Source of the DNA: Symbiodinium natans
Lineage: Eukaryota; Sar; Dinophyceae; Suessiales; Symbiodiniaceae
Length of the DNA: 64,000 nucleotides
Assembly (NCBI GenBank): GCA_905221605.1
Contig: CAJNDS010002077.1
Location: forward strand, 62,001-126,000
Reading direction: 5' to 3'
The notes below the pieces were generated by a model. The model ran no database searches and was not told the origin of the DNA. It saw only the letters and a list, made by a program, of their open reading frames with translations. A program made the position numbers and the translations under genes. Each line of letters starts with the position of its first letter. Position 1 is the stretch's first letter. Positions 20,212 through 31,725 of the stretch are shown here, one piece after another.

Positions 20212-20345
20212 TTCGGGTTTAGGGTTTAGGGTCTAGGGCTTAGGGTTTAGGGTTTAGGGTTTAGGGTTTAGGGCTTAGGGCTTAGGGCTTAGGGCTTAGG
20301 CCCTAAACCCTAGACCCAAGACCCTAAACCCTAAACCCTAACCTT
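20212..20345. repeat. head-to-head telomere-like junction (TTTAGGG)n-(CCCTAAA)n
   Basis: About twelve TTTAGGG/CTTAGGG heptamers meet CCCTAAA/CCCTAGA heptamers with no spacer at about 20300 (GGGCTTAGGCCCTAAACCC). This is the arrangement expected for an end-to-end telomere fusion, here inside a predicted intron. Confidence 0.9.
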
Positions 20346-20505
20346 GAACCCAGAACCCGAAAGACTTCAATGTTTGGCAGCTCTGGAGTCCAGTCAAATT
20401 CCACCCTAAGTCCAAACTCCCTAAGCCCCAATCACACAACCCTAGACCTCATACACCCTAAACTTTGTGAACCCTGTAAACCCTAAACACCCTTATCACT
20501 ATATA

Positions 20506-20589
20506 GGCAGTTCTCAACATAGGGTACCTTTTTGGGTCCCCTATAGTACGGCACCCTGATAATAAGAACCCGAACTTGGAGAACTGCCC
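20506..20589. mobile_element. MITE family A, copy 2
   Basis: About 84 bases with short inverted ends (GGCAGTTCTC / GAGAACTGCC) around a core (CCTTTTTGGGTCCCC..TACGGCACC) shared with copy 1 at 18068. It sits inside the same predicted intron as the head-to-head telomere junction. Confidence 0.7.
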
Positions 20590-20633
20590 ACCCCGAACCC
20601 TACACCCTACACCCTACACCCTAAACCCTAAAC

Positions 20634-20676
20634 CGACTCTGGCGCTCTGGTCTACGAGTTCGGGCAAGGAGCATCT
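20634..20676 (-). CDS. candidate exon, unknown protein
   Basis: 43 bases reading RCSLPELVDQSARV plus one base of a split codon. Donor GTTTAG is the first heptamer of the telomere-like repeat. The codon is completed as Ala by the exon at 20114-20198. The plus strand is also open here. Confidence 0.4.
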
Positions 20677-20739
20677 CTCCGTGGCGCAGGCGGTGCCGGG
20701 AGGCACGGCGCCAGTGGCAGCAGCGTGCAGGGTGGGTTT

Positions 20740-20890
20740 AGGGTCTAGGGTTTAGGGTTCAGGGTTTAGGGTTAGGGTTTAGGGCTTTGGGTTTTGGGGT
20801 TTGGGTTCAGGTTTAGGCTCAGGGTTTGGGCTTTAGGGGGTTTAGGGTTAAGGGCTAAGGGCTAAGGGTTAAGGGGTTTAGGGGTTTAGA
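20740..20890. repeat. degenerate TTTAGGG array
   Basis: Mixed TTTAGGG, TTTGGGG and CTAAGGG units. The sequence to its right (20900-21030) is open on both strands (plus reads DFSIVRLQLWDSHLAVDPGV). Confidence 0.85.
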
Positions 20891-21058
20891 ATTTCCAGGG
20901 TATAAGGATGGTCAACTATGATTCCCAGGATGGACTTTTCTATCGTTCGCCTGCAGCTGTGGGACAGCCATCTCGCAGTTGATCCTGGGGTGTTCGAAGC
21001 ATTATTCTTTGAAACCTTCCTGAGCTCTTAAATCCTAAGCCCCAGAACGGTTGCCGCA

Positions 21059-21126
21059 AGGTTTAGGGTTTAGGGTTTAGGGTTTAGGGTTTAGGGTTTA
21101 GGGTTTAGGGCTTAGGGCTTAGGGTT
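21059..21126. repeat. telomere-like array (TTTAGGG)n
   Basis: Nine or ten heptamers. Followed by a core of about 125 bases and then a C-type array at 21253, the reverse of the usual order. Confidence 0.95.
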
Positions 21127-21252
21127 AAGTGTAAGCTTTTGACCCAAAGCGATGGAGCGGCGAGGAACAAAGCGGGAGTCGACGCGGAGGCAAGCTTTGA
21201 AGGGTTTGAGCCGCCTGTAGGGCTCAGCGTCTAAATAGGAAGGCCTATATTT

Positions 21253-21313
21253 ACCCTAAACCCTAAACCCTAAACCCTAAACCCTAAACCCTAAACCCTA
21301 AACCCTAAACCCA
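21253..21313. repeat. telomere-like array (CCCTAAA)n
   Basis: Eight or nine perfect heptamers, immediately left of the candidate terminal exon at 21335. Confidence 0.95.
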
Positions 21314-21334
21314 TAGTCCATAGTAAGTCTCTAG

Positions 21335-21428
21335 AGCGCAAGCCTTGAGCGGCACCTTCTACAAGAGCAAAGCCTACTACGCCAAGAAGGCACCGGCCGT
21401 GATGGTCTCCGCGCGGCGCTGCATGTGA
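21335..21428 (+). CDS. candidate terminal exon, unknown protein
   Basis: 94 bases after GTCTCTAG, reading AQALSGTFYKSKAYYAKKAP then AVMVSARRCM and a TGA. The upstream intron end carries CCCTAAA repeats. No family recognised; the basic C-terminus is plausible for a real protein end. Confidence 0.35.
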
Positions 21429-21672
21429 AGAAGACGACCCCTAAATACGTCCAAGTGGGGTTAAGCAGTACCCATGCTGTAACTCTACCCATGACCCTCC
21501 AAGCAGACACCTTTCTTGAAAAAAAACAAGAAAGAGCACGCGAGCAGAAGAACCGAACAAACGACACAGCACAATTATACTATGGCGCTTAGACATAGCT
21601 CTTGTCAGGGACTGAGACGTGTGGGGTCCCGTCGCCTGCAAGGACTTCTGCAAATACACCTTCCTCCAACTC

Positions 21673-21778
21673 ACACATGGGGGCTTACGAAAATAGGGGA
21701 CGCCAATATAGACCGCCAAATAGTAGGATCCCCTTCAAATAAGGAGAACCGCGAATATCGTAAACCCCCAAATGGCTC
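21673..21778. mobile_element. MITE family G, copy 1
   Basis: Starts CATGGGGGCTTACGAAAATAGGGGACGCC and ends TATCGTAAACCCCCAAATG in two short blocks, giving inverted ends GGGGGcTTACGA / TCGTaAACCCCC. A related copy is at 55756 (shared AAAATAGGGGAC and GCCAAATAG). Confidence 0.55.
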
Positions 21779-21779
21779 C

Positions 21780-24700
21780 CAAGAAATGTGTCATGCCACT
21801 AACGACACAAGGCGCACATAGTGTCTTCGGAATGCAGAAGAGGCATCGAGGGATGTTCTCTTTTGCGCCGAGCTATCCAGAGACATGACGCAGCCGCTGG
21901 TCAGAGCTTGAAGTCACTGAAGCATCCACCGTACCCCGATTGTCAGCGATGCCTTTTAGGAAACCTTGGCACTTGCGGACACTAAAGTGCTCATGATGAA
22001 GGGAGAAATCCCATGTGCAGCTCCCTCTCAGGCAGCAGGGAGCTGAAAAAATCAGCTCCGCAACGCAGAACAAGGCACCTCGACGCACGGCACTAGGATG
22101 GGGATCTGTTTTTTACAGGATTGCGGTTGTAGATTCTGAACTCGGCATGTTTCATATAAAACCCTGCAACCACACAACCCAAGACCAAACTAGAGAGCTC
22201 CATGCATCCTCACTGGCACCCTTGTTCGTTATCCTATCCAAGGGAAGTTACGTGGTCCCTTGATATGGCCCCTTACCTCCCTACAAGGATTCTGAAGTAT
22301 GGACTCTTGGGCTTTCTGGGGTATATAACGGGTAAATAAAGGATCCCGTTGTGAGGGTCCGTACTAAGGGAGCATGTAACTACCCTAGGAGCAAACAGGG
22401 CTCAGAATCGCTGGGGCGAAGCACCCCTGATGTCTTGCCGTTCGCACTGTGGCCTTGGCCTTGGACATTGCCCAAAACCCTAAGCCCTGAAGCCTAAAGC
22501 CTAAACCCGCAACGGCTAACACGATGGTCCAGCCATGAAAAGCCCACGATCACGAGCTTCTGGTGATGGTGGATGATTTGTGCAGCAGACCCCCCCTTCT
22601 TTCATCGACATCCCGGATGGCTCTCCAGGCCTTTCTCGTGGACTTGCTTGCTGTCCACCCATGGATCGGAAGCCGTTAAGGCGGCTTGGCCGTTGACGCT
22701 AGCATAATGCCTATGCGACCCTGAAGATTCCGGAATCTGCTTGAGGCCGCGGAGAAGGAAGAGGACGGCACGGCTTTGGGAGAAACAACAAGCACTGTGA
22801 ACTGCTCCTCAAATTGGGTCTGAGCGGGATGCCAGGCTTGTGTGCAAAGCAGAATTCAGGCAGTACTGGTTTAGTAGGAACTCCTTCCCTCCTTATTTTT
22901 CAAACAACCTCCGGGGTCGTGCTTTACAGGCACGCGGCACGCCCACGAATTTTCGACGTCTAGATGGAATAAAGATAACACACCCTTTAATCTACTCTCT
23001 CCCCCACACAATACCGACACATTGTGCATCATACGAGATTTGAAAAAAAATGTGATAGGGAAGAACCCCACACCATTCCTCCCGGCACTCCCCCACCCCT
23101 CTCGTTACCCCCTCCTCCTTGCTGTGGAACAGCTTAATGCAGGGCATGGCAGTATGGATCCCAAAATACAAACGTGAATATGCCCTATGCCCGATAAGCC
23201 TGACAAAGCTCGGAATGTCAAGCCAGGAGCCCAGCACGCGCTCTCGCTGAGGTCAGCGGCCACCTTAGCTGATCAGCACCCCGTTTGGGATTTTTTGTTC
23301 TGTAAACGTACAGATTCTTCCAGCCCGATACAAGGAGCTGCCTGCAAGATGGCCCGGGTGGTCGAGTGTGTCATGGTATGTGCAGCACGTCTGGCCGTGC
23401 AGTGGGCGTGCTGCCATTCTAAGACCTACGACTCAACACCTTCCTATTTTTAGGGTGCCAGGCCAGGAGCTAAGACCCAGTACGCCAGGGCGCCGGCGCA
23501 GCCGCATCACTCGATATCCGCCATTGGATCCCTGCACTTTCATGCGGGAACCGCAAGCCCTGACCAAACCCTAAACCCTAAACCCTAAAATCCTAAACCC
23601 TCCATCCGGAACCTCCTCTCTCATCACGTTTGTCTGGGCATAGGGTGGGAAGCTACCCGCCTAAAGTCCAAGAGTCCACAGAAAGCCAGGGATCCCTAAG
23701 CTTAGCCTTGGGTAGGGAACTGGGGAAAACCGGGTCCTCATGTAGAACCTCTGAGAGGGCTCTATGACGGGGTGACTTCATCCCTACGAAAGAACTGATA
23801 GCCCTGCACTTGCCGCATATGGGCCTTCACAACCTGGAAGCCCAAAGCGCTGTCTGAGCTGCGGAGCCCCAATGACTTGGGTTTGAGGTTTTTAGGGTTT
23901 AGGGTTTAGGGTTTGGGGTTTAGGGTTTCGGGTTTAGTTTCCCCAGGCTTCTTCAAAGCACCGGCCATGCCGCAATCCCCAACGCGCCCGAAAGGTGGCA
24001 AACTCTGGCGAGCCGGCTGTAGAGGTCGGAAAGGCGGCACGCACACATGTCCATACTACATGTTGATCTATACTGCTTCTCCGCATCAATCTCAATATAG
24101 CAACGACAACAGAAACGAGAGCAATCATACAGCCGCTAAAGCTCATGACTAAACCCCAAGTACCCGGACCCTAAACCGTAAACCCTAAACCGGAGCACGG
24201 CTCTTCATCATTTCAGGGGCTTGACTGGCACAGCTCACATCCAACCCCTCAACAACCCTAAGCTCTAAAACCTGAACCCTCAACCCCTAAGACCCTCCGG
24301 AAAAAAAAAAAAAAAAACTCGCGGCCTTGCTCTGACCTTGGGAGCCGCCTTAGGCTTGCGGAGCCTGGAGCTGCCAACAAGCCTACGCCCATTAAGGGTT
24401 TTAAACCCACGGAACACTGAACTCTGAACCCAAAAACCCGTAAACTCTATACACCCTATAAGCCCCCTATGAACCCTATGAACCCTATAAACCCGATATG
24501 AACCCTATAAACCCTTTAAACCTAGAAACCTAGAAACCCTAGACACCCTAGGAACCCTAGAACCCTAAAAACCCTAGACACCCTAGAAACCCTAGAAACC
24601 CCAAACTCCAAGATCACGAAAAAACTCAGGGCCTGCGAGGTTTTTGCGCGTGGGTACCCTGGGGATGCTCTGATACTCTGCGAGATTGTGGAAGACCCGG

Positions 24701-26040
24701 CCAGAATTATTGGAGGCCCCATGGACGCACCGAAAAACAACGTTCTGGCTTCATAGAAATCGATATGCCACCGATGCAACCCGGTGCGGGCCCTATAACC
24801 CCTGCGTAAACCCTCTTGTATGCCCTAAGAAACGGCGAAGAAACTGGTAAACCCTATATAGACCCCCACATAAGCCCGGTAAATTAATCCCTGCAAGAGT
24901 CCTTCAAGTAATTAACCGTACCCTAAAAATCCCTCATAACACCGACATGAGCCCTAAACAACTCGCAAACCCTAAAACCCTCAAACCCTAAAACCCCAAA
25001 ACCCTAAAACCCTAAAACACTAAACCCTAAAACCTCAAACCCTAAAACCCCAAAACCCTAAACCAGCAAAGCAGCTGGAACTCCTGTGGCTCGTCCACCT
25101 CCGGCTCTAAAGATTTCGCAGAGGGGGGGGGGGGTCTGGATGCTTGGCTTTTTGCCGTGTAGGGTCCCTAAACCCAAATCCCTAAACCCTAAACCCTAAA
25201 GCTAGGGGAGGTGGCCTCAGCGGCGGGCCCATCTGAGGGGGTTTGCTTATGGGGACGGATTCTCATAGCAAAACAGGAAAGGGGGTCAGAATTTACAGAC
25301 GTGGCCTTTAAGGATTCGGATTGAGATTTGGGATCCAGAAGTTCGTGCACCCTAGCGGGTTTTACGACCGCGCTTGTGCAACTCCGCACGTTGCACAGAT
25401 CATCTCTCCAAAGGAGGTCTGCGGTTTGAGTGTATCTGAAGGTCCCATGTTTCCAAGCCACACATTCTCACACCAACTGAACAACACAACTGTCCCGCAA
25501 CCCTGATCATAATGTGTTGTACGCAACCCATGAAGGTCTGTCTCCAAAGCGCACGAGGGGTCTCTAGCATGCGCGAAGCTTGCAGGGCATGGATTTCGTG
25601 CGCCCTAAACACTAAACACTACACCCCGCAACTCAAAAGCCCGAGAACCCTAACAACCCTGACTCCCTAAAAGCCATAAATCTCAACCAGCTTACCCACC
25701 CTTAAACAAACTAACCCTTCAACCGGAACGAACAACCCTGAACCCTAAACATTGAAGACCAGCACCTCACTTCCCTCACAAAACTCGCCGGCAGAAGTCG
25801 GCGGTGTGTGGAGTTGAGGGGTTTAAGCTTTTAGAGTTTAGGGTTTAGGGTGTAGGGCTCAGGGTTGTAAAACTTGGTGCTTCGACTTCGGTCTTCGGTA
25901 TCGACTGGGGGTCGCAAGGCATTTTTTGTGACAAAGAGACTCTGCAAGCAGGCTGTCATATCCGAACCCCCAAAACCGTCATCCCCCTAAGTCCCTTTCT
26001 CAAGTCGAAGCCCGCCAGCACGCAAGAAGAGATGTCGGCA
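21780..26040. other. sparse region, no family recognised
   Basis: Longer unique stretches with fewer arrays. Coding-looking but unassigned pieces: 22730-22830 (+, LLEAAEKEEDGTALGETTS), 23187-23453 (+), 23934-24146 (-, contains a hydrophobic ALVSVVVAILRLM segment), 24640-24780 (-) and 25189-25461 (-). An A17 run is at 24300 and a G13 run near 25122. Confidence 0.3.
24440..25067. repeat. variant telomere-like arrays (ACCCTATAA, CCCTAGAAA, CCCTAAAA)
   Basis: 24440-24600 is built of ACCCTATRA and ACCCTAGAA variants, and 24958-25067 of the octamer CCCTAAAA. These look like diverged or slipped forms of the heptamer. Confidence 0.8.
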
Positions 26041-26045
26041 AATAC

Positions 26046-26169
26046 CCCAAACCCTAAACCCTAAACCCTAAACCCTAAACCCTAAACCCTAAACCCTAAA
26101 CCCTAAACCCTAAACCCTAAACCCTAAACCCTAAACTCCAAACCCTAAACCCTAAACCCTAAACCCTAA
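26046..26169. repeat. telomere-like array (CCCTAAA)n
   Basis: About 17 heptamers with one variant; left partner of the core at 26178-26239. Confidence 0.95.
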
Positions 26170-26177
26170 GACCACAG

Positions 26178-26239
26178 CAGGACGGGGCTAAGCAGCCTTT
26201 TCCTGAGAGCTTGCCGGACCTTTGGCCCGAGTCTCAACG
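26178..26239 (+). CDS. candidate micro-exon, strand uncertain
   Basis: 62 bases between ACCACAG and GTGAGA, reading QDGAKQPFPESLPDLWPESQ. It is enclosed by a C-type array on the left and a G-type array on the right. The minus strand also reads well (LRLGPKVRQALRKRLLSPV) with AG and GT edges, so this is also a good example of the strand ambiguity. Confidence 0.3.
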
Positions 26240-26277
26240 GTGAGACTGCTGAAGCTTTGTTTCAGGTTCAGGGGTGT

Positions 26278-26350
26278 AGGGGGTTTAGGGTTTAGGGTTT
26301 AGGGTTTAGGGTTTAGGGTTTAGGGTTTAGGGTTTGATTTAGGGTTTAGG
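26278..26350. repeat. telomere-like array (TTTAGGG)n
   Basis: Nine heptamers, right partner of the core at 26178-26239. Confidence 0.95.
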
Positions 26351-26467
26351 CTTGGTTTATTGTTTCAGGGTGACTTAGGGTTGGGAACAAGGAGGGGGCT
26401 TGGGTATGCTCTAACCGCACTTTCTCAGTACGCACAGGCTGGCGACCTATAGCGACTACGGCTGCGA

Positions 26468-26797
26468 TTGGGCATTTTCGAGGTCACTATAGTGCAGGCA
26501 CTGTACAATCACTACTGGGGGTCTCGGGATGTTAGGGGTGGGTGTCGCATGCGACGGCTGCAGAAGAACCCAGGGTCAGCATTATGGAGGACAAGAAATG
26601 GAACAACTGCTATTGTGAAAGAGGAACGGCCACGCTGTCGCTGGCTAAGGGCTTTGGTTGTCTTGGGGAGCAGTTGGGGTTTTCTACTTGTCGCCCGAAG
26701 CTCCTGTACGCCTAAGGTGATGCTTGTAGCCGCTGATCACTGGCAGGATCCGGCTCGACCTTCCACTGCAAGGGCTGTAGGACCCTCAGCCCTCTAA
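26468..26797 (+). CDS. 109-codon open frame, unknown
   Basis: ATG-started frame including NPGSALWRTRNGTTAIVKEE and a hydrophobic LRALVVLGSSWGFLLVA segment. No family recognised. It could be one or two exons read together. Confidence 0.2.
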   Translation: MGIFEVTIVQALYNHYWGSRDVRGGCRMRRLQKNPGSALWRTRNGTTAIVKEERPRCRWLRALVVLGSSWGFLLVARSSCTPKVMLVAADHWQDPARPSTARAVGPSAL

Positions 26798-27492
26798 TTC
26801 AGCCCTACGACCCCACGAGATCTCAGAAGGTCAAAAAAGTACGACATGCGTGAGGCGCCCAAGCCCCTCCGAAGCCTATCTAAGAGTCTTTGCGCAACTT
26901 CGACATTTCGGGCACTCCCCTACCCCCCCCCCCCCCCCCCCGCAGAGGGAGCTCGGGTTGAGGGGCGGAAGGACTCGACGTTCAAAGGCTCAAAGGCAAA
27001 TGGTTATGGGTTGCGTGATAGGGTTTGAGGGTTTGGGCTTCTTGGGGGGCCAGAGTTGTTTGGGTCGACAAAATATATACAGAAGGCACTAGTGCAACTG
27101 GTGGCTTCGCGATGCTTCAGCACTATTCTCTGGAACAGGTGACCACGGCAACCATGGGCATCAGGGTTTTTAGGGTGTTAGGTTTAGGGCTTAGGGAGGT
27201 ACTCTACCAAATCCTTGATGTGCCTGTTGACGACGGAGCAGTCGAGCCGACCACGTATTGTTAAGCTCCTTCTCAGCTGCACGTGCTGCACTGTTGCATC
27301 TGCGTAGTTGTTGCACCCGGCGCAATGCTGTCCATGCTGGTCTTGGCAAATATATTCAGAGTTTAGATTTCAGTTGTGGGCTCAACCACTCATTCAACTG
27401 ACAACCCTACACTACACCCCAACTAACTAAGCCCTGAAGCCCGACCCTAACCCTAAACCTAAACCCCAAGCCCTAAACCGCAGATCCGAAAC

Positions 27493-28865
27493 CCAAGTTC
27501 GGCACTTCGGCAGTTTTGTTGCTGGACAGCTCAGATGCCCCCCAAGCCGGTTTAGGGTTTAGGGTTTAGGGTTTAGGTTATAGGGTTTAGGGTCTAGGGT
27601 TTAGGGTCTAGGGTCTTAGGGTCTTAGGGTCCTAGGGTCCTAGGGTTTCGAGGCTTAGGGGTTTAGGGCTTAGGGTTCAGATACGACATCCTATGTCCCA
27701 GGCCTGACAAGGTAATCTCCTTTCCACTTCTATGGGACAGCAGCGTTGAACTCTTACACTGGCCCCAACCCCTAAACCCTGAAGCCCTAACACCCCTAAG
27801 CCCCCAAACCCTGAACCCTAACTCCTAAACCCTGAAGCCCCCTAAACCCTAAACCCTGAACCCTAAGCCCCAACCTGAACCTTAAACCCTGAACCCTAAG
27901 CCCCAACCTGAACCTTAAACCCTAAACCCTAAACCCCTGAACCCTAAAGGCCCTAAACCCTATGGACGCCAACAACGTGAGCATGGCCTCCGTCTGCGCG
28001 AAAACTTCATCGCCGTCGTCGCCCGCCTCCTTTGCCTTCAATGTTGCTTTTGGGTTTAGGGTTTAGGGTTTAGGGTTTAGGGTTTAGGTTCGGGGCTAAG
28101 GGTCCAGAGTTTGGGGTGTCGTGATGTTTTGTGCGGATTGTGTAGCCCCGAGACTGGATTGGCACGTTCTTTAGTTTGCTTGCTTTTGGGAAGGTTTGCT
28201 ATGGCATTGGCTTCTTCATGAGCATCTTCCCCGAGCAACCCAGACAAAGCTGTGCTGTATTGCTCAGACTCACCGTTTGCGCCCCTGCGCAGCTCAATCC
28301 TGTAAATCCTGCTCTAGAAATCGGCCCCCCCTGAGATGGGAAAGGTCTCTCCAAACAAGATTGATTAGTATCACCATTTCTCTCTTGCCTCTTGAGGTTG
28401 AATATATTCACCTTGATCGTTTCTTGGAGGGGGGGGCTCTTGGGTGTTAGGGTTTAGAACTGGGGCGCTTCGGCTCCTAGGGCTTGGGAATATTGGGGGG
28501 GGGGGGGGGGCTTAATTGGGGATTTGCGGTTTAAGGTTCCTGGGGCTGCGGGACTACCCCTCTTTTTCAAACCCACCCCCACCCCCCCCCCCCCCCCCCC
28601 CCCAAATTAACCCCCGGAATGCGAGGCGATAACCATGAGTCCCTGAATCCCTAAACCCTAAACCCCAAACCCTAAACAACCCTAAACCCTAAACAACCCT
28701 AAACCCTAAACAACCCTAAACAACCCTAAACAACCCTAAACAACCCTAAACCCTAAACTAAGCCACCCTAAACCCCAAAAACCCGAAACCCTAAACCCTG
28801 AACCCCTCCCGAACCAGTGCCTCGTCTCCCTCCGGGATGACGGGGTCTGGGTCGGGAAGCGGCTC
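27493..28865 (-). CDS. three-exon chain, unknown acidic protein
   Basis: Exons 28815-28865 (EPLPDPDPVIPEGDEAL), 27959-28035 (AKEAGDDGDEVFAQTEAM then LTLLASI) and 27493-27529 (CPATKLPKCRTW). Phases agree at both junctions (0/0, then a split Gly codon). Edges: acceptors GGAGGCTGCAG, AACATTGAAG and GGCATCTGAG; donors GTTCGG, GTTTAG and GTTTCG. The two introns hold CCCTAAA/TTTAGGG arrays, and the GTTTAG donor is part of an array. An acidic linker followed by a hydrophobic stretch; no domain recognised. Another exon could lie at 28199-28411. Confidence 0.45.
27775..27957. repeat. degenerate CCCTAAA array with an internal 36-base duplication
   Basis: CCCTAAA/CCCTGAA variants; the block CCCTAAGCCCCAACCTGAA with context occurs twice in tandem at about 27850-27925. 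Confidence 0.85.
28490..28604. repeat. poly-G and poly-C runs
   Basis: A G-run of about 16 at 28496 and C-runs at 28569-28602, about 70 bases apart and complementary, so they could pair. Confidence 0.85.
28645..28805. repeat. telomere-like array, CCCTAAACAA variant
   Basis: CCCTAAA mixed with a ten-base form CCCTAAACAA; left partner of the exon at 28815-28865. Confidence 0.9.
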
Positions 28866-28892
28866 CTGCAGCCTCCAGGAGGAGGTTCATTT

Positions 28893-29000
28893 TGGGTTTA
28901 GGGGTTAGGGTTTAGGGTTTAGGGTTTGGGGTTTAGGGTTTGGGGTTTAGGGTTTAGGGTTTAGGGCTTGGGGGGGGCTTAGGGGGGGTTTAGGGTTTAG
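28893..29000. repeat. telomere-like array (TTTAGGG)n
   Basis: About twelve heptamers with TTTGGGG variants; right partner of the exon at 28815-28865. Confidence 0.9.
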
Positions 29001-29293
29001 GGACTGCGGGGGGTTGGGGTTCAGGGTTGAGAATGGTTTTGGCTTCTAGGGCTTGGGGTTCCAGGGCTGTTGGGAATTGAGGTGCAGGTTGTAGTTCCTT
29101 GGGGCTTTCAGGTTTTGGGGGTTCGGGTCAGGGTGTCGTGGGTTGCGGGCTATGGGGCATTCGACGTAGAGTTGCCAGCGCCACCCTGCAGTTTTAGCAC
29201 TGCAACGAACCCCTCCAAACCCTATGAGGCCCAAACTCTATGCGGATGTCAGCTTCGGCTGTTTTTCGGCGTGGAGTTGAAGCTTCGAGGGTT

Positions 29294-29398
29294 AAACCCT
29301 AAACCGTATATGCCCTAAACCCTAAACCCTAAACCCTAAACCCTATAAACCCTTAACCCTAAACCCTAAACCCTAAACCCTAAACCCTAAACCCTAAA
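29294..29398. repeat. telomere-like array (CCCTAAA)n
   Basis: About 14 heptamers. Confidence 0.95.
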
Positions 29399-29399
29399 C

Positions 29400-30750
29400 G
29401 AGTTCTTCAGGGTCTGGGGTCTAGTTTTCATGGAGGGATGAAGCCGAAGCCCCAAGACCTGATGCTCTGTTCGAGCAAAGTGGCGTCCGGCTAAGGTTCA
29501 GAGGGTTTGGGTTCAGGCTTTAGGGGGGTTTAGGGAACATTGCAGCAATCCTCGCATCAACAGAACTTGGGCCTCTCGAGACGTCTTTGGGCTGCAGCGA
29601 TCAGCGGCGACTGCCCAAGACAAATGCGCGATCAAGGGCGGGGGATCGCACCGTCTTCCCAGGAAACCCAAATACACCTTCGGATCCCCATGGAAATTCA
29701 GGGAGATTACTTGCCCACGTTAGACCATACTAGGAATCCTATCGGACCATACGGAAGACTCCTTGGTTAAGGACTATTGCTCTCTGGGCAGACAAGGGCT
29801 CTCAGGTTTTAGGGTTTCTGACCTACATGGATCCCATGTGCCCATCATCATGGCTTATGATACTCCCTCACCCTCAACCCTAACAGGCGGACTCCTTGGG
29901 GGACTTGAGGGGCGAGCATTGTGGGGTGCTGTGATTTTCTTGGGACTGAAAAGGGTTGGTTGAAAGGCGGGGGCGGGGGGCAGAGAATCCAAAGCGTAAC
30001 CTCGAGTCCGACAGCCCAGAAGCCCGAACGAATGCTGGCGAGAAAGCTCTTCAATCCAGACCTATTCAAACCCACACGTCCCATCCCGGCACCTTATGAT
30101 CCCTGAACCAAAAACCCTCGAAGGGCAGGCCTCAGGTTCTTTTCCAGGACGGACTTTGCGAAGAAAGTGCTCAACTCTCTTCGCCTGGTCCTTCCGCATT
30201 CTGATGCAAATCGGGCTTGTCTAGACTTTAGGGCTTCACGAGTGTGCTTGTGGAAACGCCCTGCCAACTATGAATATGAGAAAGAGAAATGAGAATACGA
30301 ATGCCCACTATAGAATGTGCAAGAGTAGTTCTACGATCTTGTTCTGTCTCATTCATGTTCACGAGCAATATGGCTCATTCGCTATTATTGAGCTCGCCCC
30401 CACGCTTTTACGAATATGCCAATTCTCATATAGAACTTGCTATCAATTTTACCATCTTCTAGCTTCATTCCTTTATCAGCTGCTTCTTTTATAGGATTTT
30501 TTTGGTACCTTGGAAGCGCCGGAACTTCAATAGACGTATACAGAAGAAACAAGTTCAAAGCTCTAGGCCCTAAACTTTAAACCCCAAACCAGTGAACCCT
30601 AAAGCCCAAAACCTAAACCCCAAACCTTCCAGAAATCCCAAACCCAAACCTCAAAGCCCAAACCTTACAGGTTGAACAACATGCCCACCCTAAACCCTAA
30701 ACGCTAAACCCTAAACCCTAAACCCTACGCCCTAACCTGGAACCCCCTAA
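29400..30750. other. unassigned region, AT-richer part at 30250-30500
   Basis: Possible minus exon at about 29455-29500 (PDATLLEQSI between CCTTAG and GTCTTG) and a 76-codon plus frame at 29540-29770. 30250-30500 is AT-rich with a hydrophobic frame and no recognisable gene. Confidence 0.3.
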
Positions 30751-30759
30751 ACCTTTCAC

Positions 30760-30831
30760 CCTGACGCCTGATTTCCGGTCTATCACAGGGTGCTCGCGCA
30801 CTTCGGGGCGGCGGTTTTCATAACGTCGGGC
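30760..30831 (-). CDS. candidate exon, unknown protein
   Basis: 72 bases, phase 0 at both ends, between GAGCTACAG and GTGAAA. Reads ARRYENRRPEVREHPVIDRK then SGVR. Strongly charged. The plus strand has a competing reading with a good acceptor. Confidence 0.35.
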
Positions 30832-31725
30832 CTGTAGCTCTCCCCAAAACACGAGTCATGATACTTTACGGTGTAGGGTTTGGGGTGTAGGGCTTAGGGA
30901 TATTTATGTCCTTTGGGCCTGGCAGAGAAGCCCACATGGCCCCCTCCCAGCCCCCGTCCCCTCCCCACCTCACCGAGTCGAGGAAAGCTCATAACACCAG
31001 CTCTAACTCCCTGTTGGAGCCCTATAATTCCTTTGCAAGTAGGTTCCCAAACCCTTTGCAAACCCCAGATTAAAATTAAGTAGAGTTTAGCAGGTCTGAA
31101 GTCTGCCCAAACCCTCAAACCCGGCACTGGCCTCCCTCTTCTGCTGTATCCTCTCAGGGCACCTTGGGCTGTTCGTCGTTCTTTCTTCGAAACCCGAACC
31201 CCCAAGCCTGAACCCTGCTTTGGAGCACGGGGTTCTTTGCACATTCTCAAGTGTCAGGTTTGAGGGGGGAAATTGGGGGGGGAACCCTAAAATCAGGAGC
31301 CGGAAGATCTTTAGAGTCAAAACCGAAGGCATATTATTGAGGCTGAACCTCATCGACACTCAAACCCCTAAGACAGATGCAGCCCACCAGCCCTGAACCC
31401 TAAACCCTAAACCCTACACCCTATACCCTACAAAGCCTCATGAGCCCTTTTCAGCCCGTAAGCCCATAAACCCCCAATCGAGCTCCCAACTCTGGCTCCC
31501 TGGGAGACTTCAGCAGGGGCGGCGGATCTGCCAAGCCGAAGCATACTTAAGGGTTCAGGGTTTGTAGGGCTCTAGGGGGAGGGGGCTTTAGGGGGTTTTA
31601 GGGGGTTGGAGGGGTTTAGGCGGTTTTTGGGGCTCAGCGTTCTGAGGCCGGGCTGTACGGGGTTATAGAAGGGGGCTTGAGAGTTTGAAGGTTGAGGCTT
31701 CGGCCTAAACCCTAAACCCTTTTAC

